Shown here in pieces: positions 11,181 to 22,556 of a stretch of 64,000 nucleotides of DNA. Position 1 is the stretch's first letter. Each line of letters opens with the position of its first letter. The position numbers and the translations under genes are program-made. The stretch is taken from NCBI GenBank assembly GCA_026018925.1, contig JAKSZU010000003.1:10441236-10505235 (forward strand), given 5' to 3'. The DNA is from Tupaia tana (taxonomy: Eukaryota; Chordata; Mammalia; Scandentia; Tupaiidae). The notes under the pieces are model-generated. The model saw only the letters and a list, made by a program, of their open reading frames with translations. It ran no database searches and was not told where the DNA came from.

Positions 11181-11884
11181 TAAATAGACAATAGACCAGA
11201 TAATTTAGCACATTTTATAATGTTATATAATGTACTTCAATTTATAATCCGCTCTTTCATTCTATCTTTCCCTCACTTATTTTATCACTAACATTCAGTC
11301 TTGACAATTGATTTTCCACTTTCTGAAGAAGATTGATAATTTATGTTTGGACACCTTTAACCAAAGATGCATTGTTTTCATGAGGCACATTTAGTCACTT
11401 TACTTTGGAACTACACTTGTAAAATTTAGGATAAAATAGCCTAACACAAAGTACCATTGCTCCACTACCCCCAAAAACTAAGGGAAAGAGAAACTGTTGC
11501 TACCTGAAAGATGGTGTTCCTATGGGTTACCGTGCTGAATTAATTCCCTCTCCACTTTAGTTCCCTGCTGTCTTATCACATGTATACTACAGTAGTCAGA
11601 CAAGACTTGCAGTCTAATTGTTCCATGATTTTGTAGGTAATCATCAATGTATTTAGTTTACAAAAACTCCTGGCAGAATTTAAGCTTTTAAAAATAATTA
11701 CACTTTAAAGAGCATCTAAACAATCTTCATATTTAATTCATAACTATGGAAGTGCTTTGGATTTTATGACCAAATTATTTGATATGCAAAACAACTTAAT
11801 GTTTTCTCCCCTGATTCAAGACGTCTTTTGCTACTAATAAAAATAATCCCTCTCATTTTCTCACTATATAATAAACTATATAAT
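11181..11884. other. Stretch without recognised gene
   Basis: AT-rich DNA with no coding signal and no repeat family I can name. Confidence 0.45.
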
Positions 11885-12000
11885 TTGCACAGTTCTATAT
11901 ACTTTGTATATATCACCCTCACCATCAAGACTGCCATGCAAAATAGGCATTATTTTCTCCATTTTATAGAGAGGATTAGGAATGTAATAGAACACACTCT
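11885..12000 (-). mobile_element. MIR SINE remnant
   Basis: The antisense MIR pattern is recognisable in TTTGTATATATCACCCTCACC, GGCATTATTTTCTCCATTTTAT and GAGAGGATTAGG. It is an ancient, diverged mammal-wide SINE. Confidence 0.6.
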
Positions 12001-12087
12001 TTTTTTTCTTGGATCTTCTAAAATATCAAAACTTTTTTTTTTTCAGGGCACTCTATCAGCATCATCTTTACTAAAGAGATGAATAGT

Positions 12088-12310
12088 AGGCCCCATGGTT
12101 AAATCAGCTGGATCTCACAGGGCTGAAACTGAAACATCTGAAACTTCATGCCTGAAATCCCAGAGAAGGGAAAGGTGGAGGAGAAGGGTTTGCAATGCGA
12201 CCATAACCCGTGCGGGTGCTTTCTCACTGTGTATTTCTCTCTGCCTCTCTCTAGCAAGTGCACATTCCCTCTGGTGAATTAAAAAGAATAAAAATAAAAT
12301 ATTCTTTAAA
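12088..12310 (+). mobile_element. Divergent SINE-A/D-like copy
   Basis: GCCCCATGGTTAAATC head, CATGCCTGAAATCCCAGAG, GGTGGAGGAGAAGG, a CCCGTGCGGGT hairpin, a CT-rich stretch, AGTGCACATTCCCTCTGG and an A-rich tail. It has the usual order but high divergence. Confidence 0.65.
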
Positions 12311-12479
12311 AACCTATAAGAGATAAGTAAAACCTTCAATATTGCCTCTAAATACAAGCAGCACAAAGTTATTTCAGGAAAAGTTACACCAACTTACATG
12401 CATGTAAAGGTTTCATTGATTACTAAATACTTTCACTTACATCATCTGGATTTTGCCTGTGAATAGTCCATGTAGCTAT

Positions 12480-12570
12480 GGGATAATCAAATAATGTAGC
12501 ATTATCCCATTTTATGCATGATTTCAGAGGTTCAGAGATATTATGAGGTTTATTCAAAATAACAGCTGAC
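12480..12570 (-). mobile_element. MIR SINE remnant
   Basis: CATTATCCCATTTTATGCATG, TTCAGAGGTTCAGAGATATT and ACAGCTGAC follow the antisense core of MIR. Confidence 0.65.
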
Positions 12571-12787
12571 ATATGCAAGAGGAAGGATAAGAAACAAGAA
12601 ATTTTTTTCCTGTGTTTTCCTCAGGGCTCTTTCTAATATATTACGGAGCTCTAGTTTTACCCATTTCTCCTGATATTAGTTTTATTACTTTACCAACTTG
12701 ATTTATAGTAGTGTAGTATCCTAACTAATATTGAAACATTGTAAGATCTATAAAAACAAAACCTGACCTGAACTATATAAAAATAGG

Positions 12788-12910
12788 AGAAATCTTCAAA
12801 TAGTTTATGAAAAATACACATTATTAGAAAATGCGTGAATTTCACATTTTTATTTGCACAAAAATAGAAATACTTTAATTCCTTCTTTTCACAAACTTTT
12901 GAAGACTCCT
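12788..12910. mobile_element. Mariner-type MITE, type 1
   Basis: Left end ATCTTCAAATAGTTTATGAA pairs with right end TTCACAAACTTTTGAAGACT. The interior (TTTTATTTGCACAAAAATAG) matches the reverse complement of the copy at 5971-6124. Confidence 0.75.
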
Positions 12911-13286
12911 CATAAGTGAATAAGTATATTTGGAATTCATATGGATGAATACACACTATAGCGGAAAACTTTTATTTTATAAATATAAAGCCACTCGAAA
13001 ACAGAACAGAAAATAATGCAAAATAAAATATATGAAACTTCACAAGTGATTTAAATATTTTAATTCAATTCAATTTAATTATGTATGCTTTCAATAAACA
13101 AATATGCCTTCTTTTAAATCGTTGCAATCAGACAAAGATTTCCCTGTGGTTCAGTTCAGTTTATTTCACTGACAGGTTCTATCGTAATTATTTCAGTACC
13201 AATCCTTTTTCACTGCCTTCATTCCATCATCACCAATTTTTTCTCTCTCTTTTCTGTTAGGTTCATATTTGTTGCAGATGAGAAGT

Positions 13287-13665
13287 TGTCTTAGTCTACC
13301 AAGGCTACTGGAACCAAATACCACAGGCTGGGTGGCTTAAACAATAGAGGCTTATTTCTCACAGTTCTCCTGGGTAGGAAGGCCAAGATCAGGGGCTGGC
13401 ACATTAGGTTCCTAGTGAAGCCTATCTTCCTGCCTTGCAGAAGGTTGGCTCTCACTAGGCCCTCAGAAGACCTTACCTGTGTGAGCCTCTAGAGAAAAAT
13501 GGAGCCCTTTCAGTTCCTCTTGTTATAAGGCTACTGAGCCTTACATTCATAACCTAATCCACCCTTGTTACCTCCCAAAGGCTCTATCCACAAATACTAT
13601 CACGCTGGAGCTTAGGACTTTAACACATGAATTTGGGACTGACACACACATCGTCTACCGTAACA
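13287..13665 (-). mobile_element. MLT1-type solo LTR (ERVL-MaLR fossil)
   Basis: On the plus strand it begins TGTCTTAGTC, continues CCACAGGCTGGGTGGCTTAA, TTTCTCACAGTTCTCC, CCTCCCAAAGGCTC and GAATTTGGGACTGACACAC, and ends CTACCGTAACA. That is the reverse complement of the MLT1 layout, complete from TG to CA. It is an old LTR with no adjacent viral genes. Confidence 0.9.
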
Positions 13666-13884
13666 GTCACAGAACAGGCTGCTCTGGGAATTCCTCTCTC
13701 TCCATGTTTTCCATTTTCCCGATCACCCCCACTGTAAGCCTGTCTCCTGGAGTAGCCATGGTAATTCTATAGCCACCTGTGCTATCATGGTTTGGATAGC
13801 CATGTCTTCATTCCAAGGTTTATTACTCACTCATATTTTTTGAAAAACAGTTCACTTGATGATCTTCATAATCTCATTGAAAAT

Positions 13885-14035
13885 AGAAAAATAGTAATGT
13901 ACCCATTTTTCAAATGAGGTACAATTACAGAAAGATTTAGTACATTGCAAAGTTCTTGGGAAGTAAATACATTTCTGAAAAGGATATAACGCAGGTCTCT
14001 TAAGTCTTACCCAAGCATTTATTCGCAGAGCTTAT
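13885..14035 (-). mobile_element. MIR SINE remnant
   Basis: GTACCCATTTTTCAAATGAGG, CAGAAAGATTTAGTACATTGC and AACGCAGGTCTCTTAAGTC follow antisense MIR (cf. CCCATTTTACAGATGAGG). Confidence 0.65.
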
Positions 14036-15611
14036 ACCCAAACTTACCATTTGCTATTTGATTGCCACAGCTTTCTAAGAGATTCGAAATTGATCAGAAC
14101 CAAGATATCAAAAAAATGAAACATTAAGCACTTTTACATTTTGGAAATTTTTCTCAAAGATGGCTGTAATTAAAGAACATTTATTTTATTATTAAAGAAA
14201 CAAATGTCACTTTAAACAAGTGAAAAACTAGAGTTTAAAGCTCAATTTTAAATATTTTTTTTCTTTTTCAGATATAATTAAACACCTAGAATTATTTTCT
14301 TCACTTACTATTGGTTAACACTTATCTTCACTTGCCCTCCTAAAATTTAAATAGTCATTTACTAGAAGCAAAAATATTATTTATAAATAAGACTTTTCTC
14401 TTGCATTTTGGTCACATACAACCTATGCTTAGAGAAACACATTAGCATTTTTGGTGTTCCTGGTCAGGTAAAATCAAGAATTCTTTAAAATTTCTAAATG
14501 AATTCCATATCGAATCACATCAACCTCAGCCTATTTGTGATTTACGTAGCTTTTCCTGATTTATGCTTATTATATGGATGTAGAATTATGACTTTTTATG
14601 AGCCCAGAAAGTCAATAGAAAGATACAGCAATAACTTTACTCTCGCTAAATTTTTGAAATAGCAGAAATTATGATAAATTTAATATTGCCATCAATATGA
14701 TTATTATTTTTAAGTTTAAATATCTATCTATCTATATATATACAGGAAAATAATAGGTAAGAAAATACAAGTAACCTTTAGAGTTTCATTTGCTTTTCCA
14801 AGAGCTTCCAGAACACTAATTCCAGCAAACTATTCTTAGCTGCCCTTATGAATAAAACTACTGGTTCCTCATAATGGTGTATGGCATTTCAATTTCAAAC
14901 CTGCTCTCAATAAACAGGATGAAGAATTACTGTGCTCATGTATAAACTGCTTTGTGACTCAATGTTTATCTACCATAATCAATAACACCCAAATTCAAAA
15001 AAAATCAAAGCACATGAAAAGCAAAACAATTTTATTTCATATGCTAAATAAATTCTTTGTTCTTTTCTAAAGTAGAAAAGATTATTAAAATAGCAAGTGT
15101 CACAAGGTAAACTGTATCATATAAAAACTATAATGTAAATTAAGCAGTAAAGCATTTAACAATTCGGCTTCATTTCTAAAGGTAATTTTGTTTATGCACT
15201 TATTGATTTCTTTAGACATATAATCTAGTCTCACTTTTCTATTTATCAGCCCTGACCTGATCTCTGTAAATTCCTAAATAATGTTATATATATTATCTAG
15301 GAAACTACATTATACTCCAAAGTAGTATCTTTCTGTGTAAAGAAATATCTAGAAAAATAAAGCGATCTAAATAGTCTTCATAGCGCTTCAGGTGAAGAAA
15401 AATTGAAAAAACTAAAGTTCCTTGAAACAAAAACTTTAATGATTTTTAAATAAGTTCTAAAAGAAATTTTATTTTTGGAATGATAGAAAAATATGTTATA
15501 CTTCTGTACAACATCCTCACTGAGCAAACTATTTTGCTTTTCACTTGTGTTTTTTCCTCCTTTTAAAGCCAATCTTTCCTTAGGTATTTATGAATTACCT
15601 TTTAAAGGGAC
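14036..15611. other. Long AT-rich stretch without recognised gene
   Basis: 1.6 kb free of young SINEs, which is unusual in this window. No coding signal. It could be old L1 decayed past recognition or unique sequence. Confidence 0.45.
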
Positions 15612-15643
15612 ACTGTATTTGCACTACTGTGCAAATACAGTGC
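15612..15643. repeat. Perfect 14-bp inverted repeat (hairpin)
   Basis: Arms CACTGTATTTGCAC and GTGCAAATACAGTG are perfectly complementary with a 4-base loop, TACT. Each arm contains an octamer-like ATTTGCA(C). The stem does not extend into the flanks, so it is too short for a typical pre-miRNA. Confidence 0.95.
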
Positions 15644-15664
15644 AACACACATTTTACACATTAT

Positions 15665-15785
15665 CTTACCCAATCAATTAGTTATTAATTTTAGGCTAAA
15701 GAACAGAGACATTACTAATATACCCAAGATCATACCTAGAGCCCACAAAGCAGATGTGTCCAGTCCCCACACTCACACTCACTAT
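15665..15785 (-). mobile_element. MIR SINE remnant
   Basis: CCAATCAATTAG, AAAGAACAGAGACATTACTA and CCCAAGATCATACCTAGAGC follow the antisense MIR core. Confidence 0.6.
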
Positions 15786-16654
15786 TATAACAATGGCATT
15801 AGTTATGAGGTTAAAGTTAAACAGGTATGAGAAGATGAAAAACCACAATGTGACACCTAGCCAGAGATATAAGTTACGTAAGTGTTGAATGGGAATAACA
15901 ACAGTGAGATATACAAATCATCAATTTGGACTTGGGGATCTAAGACTGACATGTTCACTACAAGCAGAATAACAGATATTTGAACTATCGAGATAGAATT
16001 TTGATGGATTCAAACTATGAACTCAAAGACGTAGGTAACAAATACTAGAAAGGAGTTTGTGATGAATTCAACAACACATTAGAAGAATCACTCACTATGA
16101 TCAAATGAGATATATACCCCTGAAATGCAAGGATGCTTCAACATATGCAAATCAATACATGCAATATACCATATTAATAGAATGAAGGGTAATTCCATAT
16201 GAACACTTCAACAGATACAAGACAGCATTTGACAAAATGTGACACTTTTTAAAAATGAAAACCATAAACAGATTATATGTACAAGAAATGTACTTCAACA
16301 CAATATAGGCCATATACGACAAATTCATAGCTAACATCATATTCAACAGTTTTAAGGTGAAAATTTTCTTCTAAGATCAGAGATAAGACAGGAAAATTCT
16401 CTTTTACCCTCCCCCCACCTTTTATCTTTTTAAGAAAAGGACTGGAAGTCCTGGCCATACCAATAAGGGAAGAGAAAGAAATAAAGGACATAGGAATAAA
16501 AAAGAAAGAGGTGAAATTGTCTCTATTTGGTGACAACATGACCTTGGGTACAGAAAACTCTAAAGCTTCCACCAAAATAATACTAATAAAACTGATAAAC
16601 AAATTCATTAAAGTTACAGGATACAATATCAACTATGAATATCAGTAGCATTTC

Positions 16655-16838
16655 TTTATTTAAAATCTTTAAATTTAACACTTTATTATTATTTTCATTT
16701 GATGAGAGAGAGAGAAAGAGGGGGAGGGGGAGAGAGAGAGAGAAAGTGAGAAAGTAAGCCATTAAGTCCAGGAGTTGAACCACGGTCAGCCATGTAGGAA
16801 TCCAGCACCCTTAACAACCACGCCACCTGCCAGCCCCT
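16655..16838 (-). mobile_element. SINE-B copy nested in L1
   Basis: Antisense short form with a GAGAGAGAAAGAGGGGGAGG stretch, GTTGAACCACGGTC and CGCCACCTGCCAGCCCC. The duplication AATATCAGTAGCATTT (16638-16654) recurs as AATATCAGTAGCAATT (16839-16854). Confidence 0.93.
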
Positions 16839-17710
16839 AATATCAGTAGCAATTCTATATACTAGTAAGAAAGTACCAAAAAGAAAAAAAAGAAAAGAAT
16901 CCCATTTACAATAACAAGAACCAAAATAAGTGTAGATTTAAGCAAGGAAGTGAAAATCTGTACACTGAAAATACTAAAATACTGATGAAAGAAATTAAAG
17001 AAACACAAATAAATTTTAAGAGACCTTATGTTCATGGATTGCAAGAATTAATGTGGTTAAAAGATTCACAACCCAAAGCAACCTAGAAATTCAATGCAAT
17101 CCTTGTCAAAATATCAATGTTATTATTCACAGAAAGGAAAAAAAAAAAAAAAGTTCTTAAATTTGTATGGAAACACAAAGATCCCTAATAGCCAAAACAA
17201 TCTTGAGTAAAAACAACAAAGCTGGAGGCATCACACTTCCTTATTGGAAAATACATTACAAAATAGTTGTAATCGAAAGAGTGCATACTGGCTTAAAAAC
17301 AGACACAGAGATCAATGGAATAAGAAAACTTTTAAGTAAAACCATTTTCCATAAAAAATTTTCAACAAAGCTGCCAAAAACTTAAAATGGAGCTGGAAAA
17401 CTGTATATCCACATGGAAAAGAATTAAATTGCATTATTTACTCAGATCATTTATAAAAAATAAGAATAAATGCTTAAATATAAGACCTGAAACTGTAAAA
17501 CTACTTATAGAAAGATAGAGAAGTTTCATTCCCTTAATTTGGCAATAATGTGGCCTCAAAACCTCAGGCAGTAACAGACAATTTAAAAAGCGAAGAGACA
17601 ACCTATGGAACAGAAATGGCCTTATATCTGATAAGGGGTTAATATCCAAAATACATAAAAAAGTTAACTCAATAGCAAGAAAACAAATAACCTTATTAAA
17701 CTAGAAATGG

Positions 17711-18330
17711 AAAATTATCGATGATAACATACATACATGATTAAGCCTTTATGCAGTATATTCTGGATGGGAAACCACTTTTTGTATGGTGTGACAGTGA
17801 TTAGGAGATGAATGTACATTATTAACTGATTTAAAAAAAGTTAAAAAAAATAATATTTGATGACTGTAGTAAGCTATATAGCCCCAGCTAGGTGCTACTT
17901 TATAGTATGTTCATTCTACTCACTGAGGTTTATGCCTAAAGTCAGACTTGTGCTCATGGATATGTATATATCAGCTGCGCTTGCTAGTGGAAATATTTAG
18001 ATTAATTAAGTTCATTAGCAAATCAATAAAATGGGGGGAAAAGGCATAGAAAGCAACCATGGATACCAGAGAGAGTGTGGGAGGAGGGTGGAACATGGCA
18101 GAGGGTGAGAGATAGGGAAACAAAGATGGCAAAAAAAAAAAAAAAAAAAAAAAAAAAAGCAAAATATACAGGAAACAAGAAATGGGAAATTTTTGTTGGC
18201 GATAACACACATGTTGATTTGCTTGATTGAGCCAATATACAGTGTATTCTGAATGGGAAATCTCATTTTGTATGCTGCAATGATGTATAGTGAATGAATA
18301 AAATTAAAATAAATAAATAAATAAAATAAA
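17711..18330 (+). mobile_element. Block of L1 3'-UTR sequence, two related ends
   Basis: The segment interrupts the older L1. It holds two homologous pieces of about 130 bp (17711-17860 and 18185-18330) sharing GATAACA, CAGTRTATTCT, ATGGGAAA, TTTTGTATG and GAATGTA-like phrases, each ending in an A-rich tail. Between them lie GAGAGTGTGGGAGGAGGGTG (purine-rich, L1 3'-UTR-like) and a pure A-run of 28 (18131-18158). Two successive 5'-truncated L1 insertions or an internal duplication are both possible. Confidence 0.65.
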
Positions 18331-18438
18331 CAAAGGATTTGAACAGATATTTCTAAAAAAAAAAAGACATACAAGAGGTCAAAAGACACATGAAAAAAAT
18401 GGTCATCATTAATTATCTGAGAAAGGCATATTAAAACC

Positions 18439-18686
18439 ACAAGGACCAGATGGTGACACGCCAGTGAAATGCAATGCTCTGCAAGGCGAAACCCCACAGG
18501 AAGGTTACTGATTTGGATCCAGAGACCTCCCCGAGTACACTCTGCTTGTCTTGTGCCCATGATTGGGACCGGCTGAGGTGGGGGGTGGATCATGGCATCA
18601 GAACTCTTTGCGTGTGTTACATCTTTGCTCTTGGTCTCTGTCTCTCTCACTCGTAGAATAAATGGGTAAATTTTAAGAAAAAAAAA
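18439..18686 (+). mobile_element. SINE-C copy nested in L1
   Basis: Head AAGGACCAGATGGTGACACG, CCAGAGACCTCCCCGAG, GGGACCGGCTGAGGTGG, then TCTCTGTCTCTCTCACTCG, TAGAATAAATGGG and an A-tail. It is one of the best-preserved SINE-C copies. The L1 reading resumes directly after it. Confidence 0.9.
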
Positions 18687-19049
18687 GTCACCATAAGCTG
18701 TCATCTCACATCTGTTAGAATGACTATCAAAAAGATGAAAGAAGATAAGTGTTTGCAAAGATGTGGAGAAAAGAGTATTTTTGTGTATTATTGGTAAAAA
18801 AAAAAAAGTAAATTAGTACAGTCATTATGGAAAATGCTATGAAAGTTTCTCAAAAAATTAAAGTAGATCTACCATTTGATCCAGCAATTCCAATTCAGGG
18901 TACATATATCCAAAAGAACTATAATAAAATCAATATGCTGAATGAGTATCTGCTGTCCTGTGTTCACTACATTATTTTCAATAGCCAAAAGTCTACAGTC
19001 ATATTTTCAGGCTCATGTACTTTGTTAGTAGAATCTAATTTCCTTACCA

Positions 19050-19672
19050 ATTGTCATATAGGGGTCAAACTTAACTTCCAGAGGCCGTATTTGGTCCTTG
19101 TACATGAATTCCCTCCTCGCGTCCCCCATCTCAAAGCTAGTCATGGTAGTTCAAACCTTTCTGTCTCTTGAAATCTCTGACTGTTTCTTTCTCTAGAGGT
19201 TTTTGCCTTAGGTTATATGCACTTATGGAAAAGAGAGAGAGAGAAAGTGAGAAATCACTCCCCAGGGGGGATGGCTATGCCACCAGCCCTTCTCCTCTCT
19301 TCTCCTGGGATCTTAGGCATGCACACACACGTGCCTGATGTGATTTTCAAGCCACCCGATCTGGGACTCAAGCTGCAGTCAGCCATGTGGGAATCCAATG
19401 ACAGAGCCACTATCCTATCTGCTGGTTCTTAACTCTCTGACTTCCTTCACATCTCTCTCCACCTCTAGCCCGAGGAAGTTCTTCACTTTAAAGAGTTCAG
19501 ATTATGCCCACCCAGATAATCAAGGATAACTTTCTCTCTAAAGGTCTATAACCTTAGTTACATAGGCAAAGTTCTTTTTCGCATATATTGCAACATTTTT
19601 ACAGATTCCAGTGATTGGTGTGTGGGCAATTTTTGGAGCGCAGGGGCAGAAGCATTTTAACCTATCACAACT
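19050..19672 (-). mobile_element. MLT1-type LTR split by a SINE (ERVL-MaLR fossil)
   Basis: CTTCCAGAGGCCG, CCATCTCAAAGCTAG, CTTGAAATCTCTGAC, then after the SINE CTCTCTGACTTCC, CCACCCAGATAATCAAGG, ATTCCAGTGATTGGTG and CCTATCACA follow the antisense MLT1 consensus. It is an old fossil LTR; the left edge is uncertain. Confidence 0.8.
19190..19429 (-). mobile_element. SINE-A copy nested in an MLT1 LTR
   Basis: Antisense, CTCTAGAGGTTTTTGCCTTAGG to CCTATCTGCTGGTTCTT, keeping CCCCAGGGGGGATGG. CTCTGACT-containing flanks on both sides suggest the target duplication. Confidence 0.9.
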
Positions 19673-20502
19673 AATAACAAATAAAGTAAAATACAATGTT
19701 ATTTCTTTATTTTACCCTCATTGTGACCACCTGTAGATCATAATTACAACTGAATAATTACTTAATTACTCATATAGAATATATCACAAATGAATTTATA
19801 CAAAAAAAATAGAGGAAAAGTAACTATACTTTTGCAAAAAACTTAGAAATATTAAATAAGAAAATCCTTTGAAAATAACTTACTTGTATTGGAGACAGAA
19901 AATCAAACTTTTTCCTTATTTTTTGTTCTTTTATATTCTAAGATCTAGACCACGTATTTTTAAACTGCTCTATTTGTCACTCTGTCATGAAATATATTTT
20001 AGCTTCAAGTCTCATGCTCCTGGGGAAATCACAAAACATCTCATTCAGCTAAAGAGGCTGAAACCCTAAGCAGTGCAATTAATATCTTCAATTTTTGCCA
20101 TCGGCACGGGAAGTAGCTCCTTGGAATCTGAATCACTAATTGTGCCTAATAGCTTACATCTGGCTTGCATGAGTTCAGCACATTAGGACATGTTCGTATG
20201 TCCTGTTCACAGGGCACTGAGTGGATGTGTTCTGGCCTGAACTTCAGGGTAGCTGCCATACGCAACCTTCTCAAGAAATAGAATATTCATGAGTTAATGA
20301 AATCTGGCTCCAGGAAATTATCTGTAGACATTATTTCCACCAAATGCAGCTTTGTTGTAACTGATAACCTTTTAAAAAGTTATAAATATCACTAAAAACA
20401 AAAACTCTTTCCCAACTCTTTCAAATAAAGTTTTGTTTCAAAATGTAGGATAAACAGGGTTGTTATACTGATTTACTTAATTTGTCTTTATGTTGTGAAA
20501 AC
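19673..20502. other. Stretch without recognised gene; part looks non-random
   Basis: 19673-20090 is AT-rich. 20090-20440 is richer and more complex, ending with TATAAATA (near 20382), CTTTCCCAACTC and AATAAAG (20424). That order could be an old LTR promoter and poly(A) site or unique regulatory DNA. I cannot name a family. Confidence 0.4.
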
Positions 20503-20512
20503 TCAAGGGTCT

Positions 20513-20803
20513 GGGACCAGCAGATGGTGTAACAGTTACATTGCTGGACTCCCACGTGTCGACCATGGTTCAAGCATCAGACCTGGCAGCTTCAAACTCA
20601 CGCCAGGTGCATGTGTGTGTGTCCAAAATCCCAAGAAGAGAATGGAAGAGAAGGGATTGCGGTATGGCCATCTCCCCTGGGGGCTGATTTTTTGCTGCCT
20701 CTCTGTCTCTCCAGAGAGTGCATGTACCCTATAACAAAAATCTCTATCAAAGAAAGAGGAAGAAAGAGAGAGAGAGACAGAAAGGAAGGAAGGAAGGAGA
20801 AAA
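20513..20803 (+). mobile_element. SINE-A copy with purine-rich tail
   Basis: GGGACCAGCAGATGGTGTAAC to CCCTATAACAAAAATCTC, then a long GAAAGAGAG/GGAAGGAAGG tail. A perfect 10-bp duplication, TCAAGGGTCT, flanks it (20503-20512 and 20804-20813), so the purine tract lies inside the insertion as its tail. Confidence 0.95.
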
Positions 20804-21169
20804 TCAAGGGTCTATCCTTGAGTTGAATACATATTATTCATTCTAATAGATATTTGAAAAAAATCCACTCATCTTTGAGTATATTCCAGATTGTATTATT
20901 AATAATATACAGGGATCTGAGCTTCAGCCTCACCAAATTTCTCTTTTCCAACTCAGAAAATATCCTGACATCTACCTAATGAGTGTCCAGCCCACTCTAT
21001 TATGATTTGATCTCCTGGTGAACAGCCTTCCTCTGACTAAGGGAAAGCTACCACCTGTGCTGCACCCATTCAAGGTGATGCTATGCCACACAGAAACCTT
21101 GCCCTCATTGAAACTGAGCTGCTAAAACAATGATGGAGCACAATCCTCTGTAAGAGAAAATAAGACAGG

Positions 21170-21414
21170 AGCCAGCATCTGGTGTGGTAGTTAAGGTGCT
21201 GGACTCCTACATGGCCAACTGTGGTTCAAGTCCTAGACCTGGAAACGTGAAAATCACACTGGGTGCATGTGCGTGCATGCCCAAAACTCTGAGAGAGGAA
21301 TAGAGGAGAGGGCATTGTGGGGTTATTTTTTACTTTTCCTCTCTTTGTCTCTGTCTCTCTTTCTCTCCAGTGAGTGCATGTACCCTATAGCAAAATATCT
21401 TAAAAAAGAAAAAA
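21170..21414 (+). mobile_element. SINE-A copy, old head variant
   Basis: GAGCCAGCATCTGGTGTGG, GGTTAAGGTGCTGG-type head, GGTTCAAGTCCTAGACC, CCTCTCTTTGTCTCTG and CCCTATAGCAAAATATC. Flanks ATAAGACAGGA and ATAAGATGGA are the likely duplication. Confidence 0.9.
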
Positions 21415-21419
21415 GAGTA

Positions 21420-22094
21420 TATAAGATGGACTTCTTGCTTGCATTTAGTCTCTACACGTGCACATAAGGTAACTAAGTTTCAGGGCATTTTTTGTCTGAC
21501 CCCTGTATTCAGATCTCCATGACTCCCGTTAGCACTTGATCTTGAAAGGAGGAGGTGTGCGTGGGGGGTGCTCTTAATATTGTCGCCCTTCACAAAATCT
21601 CCACACTCTGCTATTGAACAATACCTCTAAGTACAGAGAACACTCTGTAGACCTTAATTACTTTGAAAAATGAGGGAGAAAGAGTGTGAAAATCTTTTAT
21701 TGATGAATTCCCTTTTACTTTTATGGAAAGAGACAATATTTAAATAATGAAAGAATACATCAAAAAGGCATTCAGGCACCAAAATTTTAAAAGAAAAATA
21801 AGGGAGAGAAATTATGATATATCATTTAACATTTGGTATTTTAAACATACACACAAATATAGTACTTAATCATTCTGAAGAATCAGAATGTCTTTTAACA
21901 TACTTGCACTTATTGTGAGATATATTTATATAAAATTTTCAACTTTAGATAGTAGATGGCAACATAATTTTTCATTGTTTCAGGCTACTAAATTATCCCC
22001 TTGTATATGCTATGTGTATACAGGCATATTTTTTGTGAACTTTTTATCAAAGATAAGCCAAAAAGCAATTTTAACAATTAAAATAAAAACCTGA
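21420..22094. other. Stretch without recognised gene
   Basis: No coding signal. A GC-richer patch (21530-21600) contains GGAGGAGGTGTGCGTGG but nothing I can assign. Confidence 0.45.
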
Positions 22095-22255
22095 CATTTA
22101 CTAAATACTATGTACATGCACAGAGAGAAGCACATTATGTGACTTACTTTTTGGAGTATAAACAGTAAGATGAATATATATATCAGCATCCTCATGTTAC
22201 CTCTGAGGACAATTGAAATACAGAAAGGTTATGTCATGCAACTGCAGAGTCTATG
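22095..22255 (-). mobile_element. Probable MIR remnant
   Basis: CACATTATGTGACTTAC, CAGCATCCTCATGTTACC and CAGAAAGGTTATGTCATGC follow antisense MIR loosely. Confidence 0.45.
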
Positions 22256-22259
22256 ATAT

Positions 22260-22420
22260 GTGGGGTCCAGCAGTGGCTCCTCTGGATCTGTTCTACCCCT
22301 CCCTGAGCCTCTGCAGGCCTGTGACCCAGACTGGCAGAGACTGGTGCAGGTACAGTGTGGAGACCCAGCTGTGGATGCCAGTCTCTTCATCTCTCTCTCT
22401 CTCACAAAAGGAATAGATAC
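22260..22420 (+). mobile_element. SINE-C-like fragment
   Basis: GGGGTCCAGCAGTGGCTCC, CCTCCCTGAGCCTCTGCAGG, AGACTGGCAGAGACTGG, CATCTCTCTCTCTCTC, AAAGGAATAGA. It follows SINE-C order with an internal deletion. Confidence 0.65.
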
Positions 22421-22449
22421 AGAAACTTAAAAACATGTGTGCATATATG

Positions 22450-22556
22450 TATATGTGCATGCTGGACACATGTGTGCATGTGCCCAAAACCCCAAGAAGA
22501 GAATGGAGGGAAAGGGATTGTGGTGTGGCCGTTCCCCCTAGAAGGTGATTTCTCTA
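22450..22556 (+). mobile_element. SINE-A fragment (middle only)
   Basis: Only the middle is present: CATGTGCCCAAAACCCCAAG, GAATGGAGGGAAAGGG, GGCCGTTCCCCCTAGAAGG, TGATTTCTC. No tRNA-like head or A-tail is visible, so it was truncated on both sides or disrupted later. Confidence 0.8.

Larger units (their letters stand above)
16040..18985 (+). mobile_element. Old L1 ORF2 fragment with three later insertions
   Basis: ORF2-type landmarks in order: reverse-transcriptase region (ATGCTTCAACATATGCAAATC; ACCTTGGGTACAGAAAACTC), then CCTTATGTTCATGGATTGC, GGAGGCATCACACTTCC, AGGGGTTAATATCC, CAAAGGATTTGAACAG, ATCTCACATCTGTTAGAATG and CATTTGATCCAGCAATTCC. It is decayed by stops and indels and lacks both L1 ends. 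It is interrupted by a SINE-B (16655-16838), a block of L1 3'-end sequence (17711-18330) and a SINE-C (18439-18686), so it is older than all three. Confidence 0.9.

Noticed and set aside
18015-18758. 247-codon minus-strand open frame, the longest in the window
   Set aside because: It crosses an antisense SINE-C, an A-run read as poly-Phe and L1 3'-UTR sequence. No conserved domain and no independent coding signal.
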